A DNA stretch of 25,132 bases from the NCBI GenBank assembly GCA_018302165.1, contig JAGWAA010000005.1, positions 1 to 25,132 of the forward strand, written 5' to 3'. Shown here in pieces: positions 15,871 through 23,100 of the stretch (position 1 is its first letter; each line of letters begins with the position of its first letter). The notes beneath the pieces are model-generated. The model made no database searches. It was not told the origin of the DNA and was given only the letters and a program-made list of their open reading frames with translations. This DNA comes from Candidatus Woesearchaeota archaeon (GTDB lineage: Archaea; Nanobdellota; Nanobdellia; SCGC-AAA011-G17; GW2011-AR17). The translations under genes and the position numbers were made by a program.

Positions 15871-15880
15871 ATATTAAAAG
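15871..15880 (+). promoter_or_regulatory. TATA-like box for the GGDEF gene
   Basis: ATATTAAAAG is centred about 26 nt upstream of the ATG at 15902, at leaderless spacing. Confidence 0.5.
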
Positions 15881-15901
15881 GATTTAACCATTTGATAAGA
15901 T

Positions 15902-17389
15902 ATGACAATATTTGAAGGATTAGATTCTGCAATAGTTAGATTTACAGATTTTCAATTGAAAGTTGTAAGAGATCATCGATTAAGAGAATTAAAATTAAAA
16001 GCACATAAAACTAAAGCAATTTCCTTAAGAAAAACAGTTAATAGAGAAACAATTGAAGAGCTTAAAAAAGAAGTTCTAGATTTTAAGAGATATTTAGATA
16101 TGCATCCAGAATCTGAAGGAATGAAAGATATTAATGAGGCTATAGAAGAAGAAGAAAGAATATTAGGAATTGTTGAAAGTGATACATTAAGATTAAGAAA
16201 ACAAATTTCGGAGTTGCCTATAGGAGATGTTAGAGATGAATTACTATTGATTATTCCAGAAATAGAAGAAATTAATACGCCTATAAAAAAATTAGAGAAA
16301 ATTAATTCAGTTACTGAAAAAATATTAAAGGGATTAGGAGAGATTATAGAGAAAGAAAGAGAAGCATTAGAAACTGAATTTAATTTATTAATTGTGATTG
16401 AGAATAAAGAAAAACAAGAAGTAAACTCTGAAGTTGAAGAATTAATTGGAGCCATAGAATATTTAGAATTAAATTTACAAAGAGAACAGGATAATGTAAT
16501 TAAACCAATGACTGCTTTAACTGATCAGAAAAAAGAAGTTCAAAAAAAGATTGAAGATTTAAAAAAAGGATTAAACCAAACTGAAGAAGCATACTTTAAA
16601 AGGATTAAGAATGATATTCGGGATTTAAGCCCTTTACAAGTTGAAGAATATTTAAAGTTATTACAAGAAATTCATCTTCATTATATTGTTAGTGGGAATA
16701 AATTTGAAAAAATAAAAGTTGCTCAGAGATTTTTAGGATTATTTCAGAGAATATTTACAAAAAGACGAGCTAAATTTGAAACTGAAAAAAATATTGAAAG
16801 TGCAGGAAGGTTAAAACAAGCTAAAGAACTTGCAACAATTGATTCTTTAACAGGATTATATAACCGAAGAACAATGACTGAAGAAGGATTAAAAAAGGTT
16901 AAAATCTTAGCAAGAAAAGGGGGAGTTCTAGGATTTATGATGATTGATATTGATTTTTTTAAAAGTGTTAACGATACATGGGGACATCAAACAGGAGATG
17001 ATGTAATTAAAATAGTCTCAGAAGTAATCAAAGAAATTTTAAGAGAAGAGGATAGTGCCTTTAGGTATGGAGGAGAAGAAATGGCAATTTTATTATCCAA
17101 CGGAGCTGATGAAAGTAAGTTACTTAGTATTGGAAATAGATTAAGAGACAAAGTTACAAATTCTGTTGAAAGTGCTAAATCAAATAATGATAGACTAAAA
17201 AGAATGGGTGAACGAAGAATAACTATTAGTATAGGTGCAGTAGGAATTCACTCAGAGAGGTCAGAAATATTATCTCGAAATCAGGTTAATGAGATATTTC
17301 AAGGAATAATAAAAAAGGCAGATGAATTATTATATACAGCTAAAAATAATGGAAGAGATCAAGTTAGAATTGCAAGGATAGATATTTAA
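15902..17389 (+). CDS. Soluble coiled-coil diguanylate cyclase (GGDEF)
   Basis: 495 aa. Residues 1-305 are almost wholly charged helix with heptad-like spacing (coiled coil), without membrane helices or a recognised sensor domain. Residues 308-492 are a GGDEF domain: TIDSLTGLYNRR (312-323), MIDIDFFKSVNDTWGHQTGD (347-366) with metal ligands D349/D351, and RYGGEEM (388-394) as the signature half-site. GGEEF is a catalytic variant, and here the last position is Met. REED (381-384) lies exactly five residues before GGEE, matching the RxxD inhibitory I-site. Function: condensation of two GTP to c-di-GMP, probably with product inhibition. Such proteins are uncommon in archaea. No EAL, HD-GYP or PilZ partner is seen in the window. 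The stop codon lies in the TATA box of the TrpRS gene. Confidence 0.88.
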   Translation: MTIFEGLDSAIVRFTDFQLKVVRDHRLRELKLKAHKTKAISLRKTVNRETIEELKKEVLDFKRYLDMHPESEGMKDINEAIEEEERILGIVESDTLRLRKQISELPIGDVRDELLLIIPEIEEINTPIKKLEKINSVTEKILKGLGEIIEKEREALETEFNLLIVIENKEKQEVNSEVEELIGAIEYLELNLQREQDNVIKPMTALTDQKKEVQKKIEDLKKGLNQTEEAYFKRIKNDIRDLSPLQVEEYLKLLQEIHLHYIVSGNKFEKIKVAQRFLGLFQRIFTKRRAKFETEKNIESAGRLKQAKELATIDSLTGLYNRRTMTEEGLKKVKILARKGGVLGFMMIDIDFFKSVNDTWGHQTGDDVIKIVSEVIKEILREEDSAFRYGGEEMAILLSNGADESKLLSIGNRLRDKVTNSVESAKSNNDRLKRMGERRITISIGAVGIHSERSEILSRNQVNEIFQGIIKKADELLYTAKNNGRDQVRIARIDI

Positions 17390-17390
17390 G
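17382..17390 (+). promoter_or_regulatory. TATA-like box for TrpRS, inside the previous stop
   Basis: ATATTTAAG is centred 28 nt upstream of the ATG at 17414. The TAA of the GGDEF gene (17387-17389) is part of it. Confidence 0.5.
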
Positions 17391-17413
17391 GAAAAAGGAA
17401 ATTTAAAGAATCT

Positions 17414-18510
17414 ATGACAACAGTCACACCATGGGAAGTTGAAGGGAAAGTTGATTATAATAAATTAATGAAAGATTTTGGGACGAATGAGATTCCTTCT
17501 GCAATATATAATATAAAAAATTATCAAAGGCGCATCCACTATTAAGGAGAGGAGTTTATTTTTCACACAGAGATTTTGACAAATGGTTGACTGCAGCAGA
17601 ATCTGGAAAAAAAGTTTCTATTTTAACTGGGCGCGGACCATCTGCAAAAATGCATATAGGACATTTAGTACCATTCATGGTTGCCAAATCATTACAAGAG
17701 ATTTATGATTGTGAAGTTTATATCCCTATTTCTGATGATGAGAAGTTTTATGTGAAAGAAGAATTGACCTATGAAAAAGCTTTGGAATATTCTAAAGATA
17801 ATATCTTAGATATAATTGCTTTGGGGTTTAAACCAGGTAAGACTTTTATTTTTGAAGATTTTGTTTATACTGAAATCTACAAGTATGCTGCTAGGATTGC
17901 TAAACATATGACTTACTCAACTGCGAAAGCAGCATTTGGTTTGAAGCCAGAGAATAATATAGGATGGAGTTTTTATCCAGCAATGCAAGCTGCGCATATT
18001 TTATTTCCACAATTCCAAAAAGGAAAACATTTGACCTTAGTTCCTATAGGAATTGATCAGGACCCATTCATTCGTTTGACTCGTGACGTAGCTGTACATA
18101 GAGATTTTAATTTTGAAAAACCATGTGCAGTGCATGCAAAGTTTGTACCTTCATTAACAGGAGATGCAAAGATGAGTTCTTCTGGGGAGAATGTTATATT
18201 TTTGTCTGATACTGAAAAAGAAGTTAAGAATAAAATTAATAAATATGCATTCTCTGGTGGACAAGCTACGGTTGAAGAGCATAGAAAGAAAGGTGGAGAT
18301 ACTTCTGTTGATGTTTCATACAAATATTTAGAGATGTTTTTTGAAGAAGATGATAATGAATTGAAGAGAATACAGGATTCATATAAATCTGGGGATTTAT
18401 TATCAGGAGAATTGAAGAAAATTCTGATTGATAAGATTAATAATTTTTTAAAAGAGCATCAAGAGAAAAAAGAAAAAGCTAAGAAAAACTTTGAGAAATA
18501 TTTACTTTAA
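17414..18510 (+). CDS. trpS: Tryptophanyl-tRNA synthetase with apparent -1 frameshift
   Basis: Class I synthetase that charges tRNA-Trp. The 5' part starts at ATG 17414 with VTPWEVEGKVDY, the conserved start of archaeal TrpRS, and ends at TAA 17543-17545. The rest lies in another frame and resumes at 17521: LSKAHPLLRRGVYFSHRDFDKWL, then MHIGH and DAKMSSSG (HIGH and KMSKS equivalents), closing at 18510. One missing base in the A-run 17515-17520 would restore a 365-aa protein of normal length, with HIGH at about 81-84 and KMSSS at about 253-257. Frame 0 crosses the shift as A AAA AAT, a heptamer of the type used for -1 slipping. It may be an assembly error, a mutation or a programmed frameshift. 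The stop overlaps the convergent phosphoesterase gene by 9 bp. No second trpS is visible here. Confidence 0.88.
17515..17521 (+). other. Frameshift site, A AAA AAT heptamer
   Basis: Frame 0 codons here are ATA AAA AAT, so bases 17515-17521 form an X XXY YYZ heptamer in register. Slipping back one base after AAT makes TTA (17521) the next codon and gives exactly the frame of the TrpRS catalytic core. I see no strong downstream stem or pseudoknot by eye, so an indel is the simpler reading. Confidence 0.55.
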
Positions 18511-19179
18511 TTCTTTTAATTTTCCAAAATCATAAATTTTATCTGAAACTATATAGACCTTAAAGTTATCCAAAGAACCTTGTAGGTAAGGAGATAGTTT
18601 GTTATCACGAACTAGATCAGCACCTTCAGTTGCAAGATTACAAGAAGGCATCACAATCAAAGTTTTCTTTTCAAACTTGCCAACTAAGAATGCTTTGTAT
18701 CTTTCAATACGAACATTTTCTTTTAAACCAACAGAAGCATGCTCATGTCCAATAATAATAATTTTACTTTCTTCATTAATAATTTTGTCACCATGGCAAA
18801 CCAAAACATCACCAATTTTGTAAAATTTTTGTATGTTTAAATTTAAAATAAATCTTATAATTGGATCATGATTACCTTCAATAACTATTAGTTTTCTGTC
18901 ACCAATAATTTTTAAAAATTTATCTGATGATTCTCTATCTGCATAAGTAAACTTACTGAATTCATGATGGAAGTCACCATTAATAATGACAGTATCTACA
19001 TCTTTAAGCATTAATTTTAGACGTTCTAGGAATTCTTTGAAAAAGACTTTTGGAATCAATATTCCTTTACGATTTAGAGAATCTTCGTAACCAATATGCA
19101 AATCTGATAAGATAAGAGTCTTTTCTTTAACTAAGTATAATCCTAAATCTCTTATTTCAATGTTTGGGAGTATTTTCAT
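18502..19179 (-). CDS. Metallophosphoesterase, archaeal SbcD-related (COG1407-like)
   Basis: 225 aa. Calcineurin-like metal site in order: SDLHIG (25-30), NGDFHHE (67-73), EGNHD (101-105), CHGD (128-131) and GHEHA (144-148). The start MKILPNIEIR and the KEKTLILSDLHIGYE phrase fit the archaeal SbcD-related phosphoesterase family, whose bacterial relatives (PdeM) are linked to DNA repair and often neighbour Lhr-type helicases. An Lhr gene lies about 1 kb away here, with two small genes between. Likely a cytoplasmic nuclease or phosphodiesterase. Substrate unknown. It shares a symmetric TATA box with the divergent toxin-like gene. The 3' end overlaps the convergent TrpRS by 9 bp. Confidence 0.87.
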   Translation of the reverse strand: MKILPNIEIRDLGLYLVKEKTLILSDLHIGYEDSLNRKGILIPKVFFKEFLERLKLMLKDVDTVIINGDFHHEFSKFTYADRESSDKFLKIIGDRKLIVIEGNHDPIIRFILNLNIQKFYKIGDVLVCHGDKIINEESKIIIIGHEHASVGLKENVRIERYKAFLVGKFEKKTLIVMPSCNLATEGADLVRDNKLSPYLQGSLDNFKVYIVSDKIYDFGKLKELK

Positions 19180-19200
19180 AATATAATTGGGAGAGAGGTA

Positions 19201-19212
19201 ATATTTAAATAT
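19201..19212. promoter_or_regulatory. Perfect palindromic TATA box shared by two divergent genes
   Basis: ATATTTAAATAT is its own reverse complement. Its centre (19206.5) is 27.5 nt from the plus-strand ATG at 19234 and 27.5 nt from the minus-strand ATG at 19179. It is well placed to start leaderless transcripts in both directions. The A-rich flank on the right (AATTAATA) and the GAGAGGTA flank on the left would be the competing BRE sites that set direction. Confidence 0.6.
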
Positions 19213-19233
19213 AATTAATATAATAAAGAAATT

Positions 19234-19848
19234 ATGAATGATAAATTGACTGAATTAAGAGAACTTATGAATGAGATTCTGAATATATTTGATAATTTAG
19301 ATTTGAGATATTTAAAAACTAAAATTTATTATTTAGAACAAAAAAATAATGAACTACAGTTGCAGATCCAAAAAGAAAAAAGAGATATTATTCTTAATAA
19401 ATTAAATGTTTTTTTGTATAGTTATCATCAAGAACTTGATGAAATTAATGATTTAGAATTGGCTCAAATAGTTATTCCTGATTTAAAAGCAAAATTATCT
19501 TTGGCACTTAACGAAATAGAATATTTTATTTTGAAAGCAACAAAAAAAAGTAATATCAAAATTGAATATACTAAAAATTATTTAAATAAATTAAAGAAAA
19601 AAACTTATTTAGATAATTTAAAATTAATTAAAAATATTGAAACAAAAATAATAAATTATTTACAGACTACTACAGAAAGACCATATAAAAATAATCTTGC
19701 TAAATATATTATTATGGGGAAATATAAGGGATATTTTCATGCTTGGATACCAAGGCCTATTGATAATCATAGGATTGTTTATAAATTTGAAGATAAAAAA
19801 ATTATTTTCTGGGATATTGGAACTCACAATGAACTGGGATTAGATTGA
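19234..19848 (+). CDS. RelE/YafQ-like toxin domain with fused helical N-terminus
   Basis: 204 aa. Residues 1-125 are charged helix, probably coiled coil, with no known domain. Residues 128-204 resemble a RelE/YafQ mRNA-interferase fold: GKYKGYFHAWIPRP (162-175, H169), NHRIVYKFEDKKIIFW (178-193) and DIGTHNELG (194-202, H198). H169 and H198 sit where YafQ has catalytic histidines. Such toxins normally follow a separate antitoxin gene, and none precedes this one. The helical part may serve as a built-in antitoxin or a targeting domain. Alternatively the fold may have another role. It converges on and overlaps the next small gene by 25 bp. The start is set by a shared TATA box at leaderless spacing. 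Confidence 0.62.
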   Translation: MNDKLTELRELMNEILNIFDNLDLRYLKTKIYYLEQKNNELQLQIQKEKRDIILNKLNVFLYSYHQELDEINDLELAQIVIPDLKAKLSLALNEIEYFILKATKKSNIKIEYTKNYLNKLKKKTYLDNLKLIKNIETKIINYLQTTTERPYKNNLAKYIIMGKYKGYFHAWIPRPIDNHRIVYKFEDKKIIFWDIGTHNELGLD

Positions 19849-20147
19849 TAGTTATTGACCATTTCAACCAGTTCTCTTTTATCTAAATCTGAAATGTCTA
19901 CATAAACTTGAATTTGACTCTTTGTAGAAGGATCAATTTCACTAGAGATAACTTGAATAAAAAGATTATGAGGAAATAGTCTTTTTAATCTTTCGAAATT
20001 ATCTTTTGATAATATCGGTTCTTTAGTTCGATAAAATAAATTTGAGGAATTAAAGTGAAAAGAGGAATAATCAAAAGAAAATGTCATTAAGTCATTTTCC
20101 ATTGTATAAGGAAGATTAATCTGATTAGCGATTTGTTCTAAATCCAT
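19824..20147 (-). CDS. Small orphan soluble protein
   Basis: 107 aa, mixed alpha/beta, with no signal peptide, membrane segment or known motif. The N-terminus (MDLEQIANQI) looks helical, the middle is beta-like (LMTFSFDYSSFHF, LFIQVISSE), and the C-terminus helical (DLDKRELVEMV). A domain fit is not possible by eye. It lies tail-to-tail with the toxin-like gene, overlapping it by 25 bp, so each 3' end is antisense to the other. It has its own TATA-like box. It sits between the toxin-like gene and lhr, but the orientation argues against an antitoxin pair. Confidence 0.6.
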   Translation of the reverse strand: MDLEQIANQINLPYTMENDLMTFSFDYSSFHFNSSNLFYRTKEPILSKDNFERLKRLFPHNLFIQVISSEIDPSTKSQIQVYVDISDLDKRELVEMVNNYQSNPSSL

Positions 20148-20168
20148 ACTAAATGCTTTTTATGCTGA

Positions 20169-20179
20169 GTTTAAAAAGG
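20169..20179 (-). promoter_or_regulatory. TATA-like box for the small orphan gene
   Basis: On the minus strand CCTTTTTAAAC is centred 27 nt upstream of the ATG at 20147. It lies just after the lhr stop codon. Confidence 0.5.
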
Positions 20180-20182
20180 TTT

Positions 20183-23100
20183 TTATCTATTTTTAAGTGC
20201 TATTTTTGCCTTAACCATTTGGTGCATTCTTTGTAAGAATTGTTGTTTATCTTCCATTTTTAAGATGTCTGAAAAACCTTGCATGACTAAGTTTAATGCG
20301 AAAGGTGAAGGAATAAAGGTTTGGATCTCTTCAATTTTTATTCTTTTGTCTTCAATTTCTTTAAGAACTTCTAAAGCAGAATCATAATCCATTAAATCTT
20401 CTAAAATTTCACGTCGAGTTTCTTTAATAATAAAAAAGTTTTCGGATATACGTTTAACTGCACTCAATAAAATAGTTGAACTAACTTGTTGTCTCCCAGT
20501 GTGTCTTCTAACACCACCATAAGTTCTTAAAATCATAAATGAACGACCAGCACAATGTCTAAATCTTCTCTTTAATATTTCTGATTTATCAATAGCTAAA
20601 TCTAAAACTTTTTTTAATTCTGAAGATTTTAATAATGAAAATGCTTTTTGAACGTTTACATTTCTATCAAATACAACATAAAAACCATTATCACTTATTC
20701 CAATTTCTACATCCTTATGCTGTGAACGAGAAATAGCAAATGCTACTGCACGAGAAAGAACATCATTGACTCTTCGACCATAAAGTGTATGGAAAATAAC
20801 ATAATTTTTCATTTGTTCATCACGATAGGATTCAATAATTATTTTTTTTGAAGTGGGTAAACCTATATAATCATACTGATCTTTGAAATAATTGTAAATA
20901 GCTTCTGAAGTTTCTGAATGGACATAAAGATATTCATTAATGAATTTTATAATCTCAATTTTTGAAACTTTTCTTTTGAATTTCTCTTCCATTAATAATC
21001 TAAAATTGCAAATACTTTTAGCAAGATCATAAGATAAAGGAAGACGATCAGAGTACCAAGAAGGGACAGTTGGTTTTTTGTTAGGCATTGGAACTACACT
21101 AGCAACCATTCCTCTAGCATAGCTAAATTGGTAAGTATTTCCACCTAAAACAAAAATATCGCCTTTGTCTAATTTTTCTAAGAACATTTCATCAATCATT
21201 CCAATTTTGTTGCCTTTGTTATCCTTGACGATAATTCCTTGCTGATCAGGAATTGTACCAAGATTGGTCATATAAATAATTCTGGACATCTTACCCCTTT
21301 TACCAATTTGATTTTTTTCTTTGTCCCACCAGATTCTTGCATAAATGTGACGATCTTCCAAAGAAGTAAAATTTCCAGCCAAGTAATCTAATACTTCATC
21401 AAAATCTTTTTTTGTTAATTTAGAATAACAATAAGATTTTTTTATAGTTTCAAATAAATCATCATAACTCCAAATTTCTTCTAATGCCATACCAAAAATT
21501 TGTTGTGCTAAAACATCTAAACAATTTGTTGGAATATGAATTCTATCCATATTTTTCTCTATTGCATTTTTTAATAATACTGAACATTCTACTAAATCGT
21601 CCCTGTCTGTAACAATTATTCTTCCTTTTGTAATTCCATGAAGATGATGGCCAGATCTTCCCTGTCTTTGTAGAGCTCTAGCAACAGACTTTGGAGAACC
21701 TAAACATAATACTAAATCAATAGAACCAATGTCAATACCTAACTCTAAAGAAGTTGAACAAACTAGGCAACGCATTTTACCATCACGAAGATTTCTTTCC
21801 ATTTGTAAACGCATTTCTTTTGAAAGAGAACCATGATGAGCACCAATTAATGAACGAACTTCCTTGCTATCTTCATCTATAACTGAATATTTTTCTGGGA
21901 AAATTGTTTTAAGATGGTGTACTACTCTTTCAGTTCCAGCACGAGTGTTTGTAAAAATTAAAGTTGTTTTGTGTTCTTGGATTTGTTTATCTAATAATTC
22001 ATAAGTTGCTTTATCAATCTTCTCATAAGAGTTTGAAACAAAATCATCAACAGGAGAAAGTACTTGAAGATCTGATTGCTTTAGAAATTGAACATCAATA
22101 ACCTTACATTTTCTAATAGAGCCTACTAAAAACTTTGATACTTCATCAAGTGGTGAAACTGTGTTATGGACCAGAATATTCGAAGCAATAAAATTGGGAT
22201 TATCTTTTATACTAAAATCATAGACATAATTACAAGAGCATTTAATCGGATTGATACTATTAATTTTTTCAAAAGATATATCTGAATTCAAAATCACTTC
22301 TAATTTGGGTCTTAAATTAATTAAAGGTGAGGAATTTTTTAAATTTAAAATAATAATCTTTAGAATCTGTTCACTGCAATAACCTCTATAAATAATATCA
22401 GGAGTATAAACCTTTAATAATTTATTTAATTTATCAAAGCTTAATTTATATTTATTTTTATAATTATTAAGTAAATCACCTATAGGATAAAAAGAAGTTC
22501 TTTCTTGATTTGATAATTTTTCTTTTAGTTTAATTGATTTTCCAGAATATTTTAAAATGTTAAATAATTTTTTTCGGTCTTTAGAAGAATTTACCTCTAA
22601 ATAATATAATAGACCAGTTTCTCTTTTTGAACATAGCATTGATGGGTGTACTCCAAGAACTACAAAACAATGGTACATTTGTTCAATAAAATCTTTGCTG
22701 GAACTATGTAATCTAAAGTAAGCCCCATTACAATTTTTATTATAACTAATACATCCATCTCCATCAAGAAAGCCGCTTATAAAAGCTGCAATATATTCTT
22801 TTGGATAAGAGGTAATTTCTTTATGAATTTGCATAGTCCTAATTTTATTTCCAAAATTTAAACCCAATTTATTAAATAATATCGAAACCGGAATAGATTT
22901 TAATGTTACAATAAGATTTTTTTCTTGAGCATTACTATGTTTTCTAATTGAAGGTTTTCTCCCAAAAAGAGAATACATTAAATTACTAACTTCAGATATA
23001 AGCTCAGGATTTTTATTAGCAAAACTTACTATGCCATAAGATACATGACCATCTGAAGCAATAAGCCCAAAAAGCCTCATAAAATCTTCATTAACATATT

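Noticed and set aside
17587..18510. TrpRS as a short gene starting at TTG 17587
   Set aside because: Conserved residues just upstream in the same frame (HPLLRRGVYFSHRDFDKWL), and the family N-terminus at 17414, show it is the 3' part of a longer gene.
19234..20147. Toxin-antitoxin pair formed by the RelE-like gene and the small orphan
   Set aside because: The genes are convergent with separate promoters. Antitoxin genes of this class are normally co-directional and upstream. The small protein has no DNA-binding motif visible.
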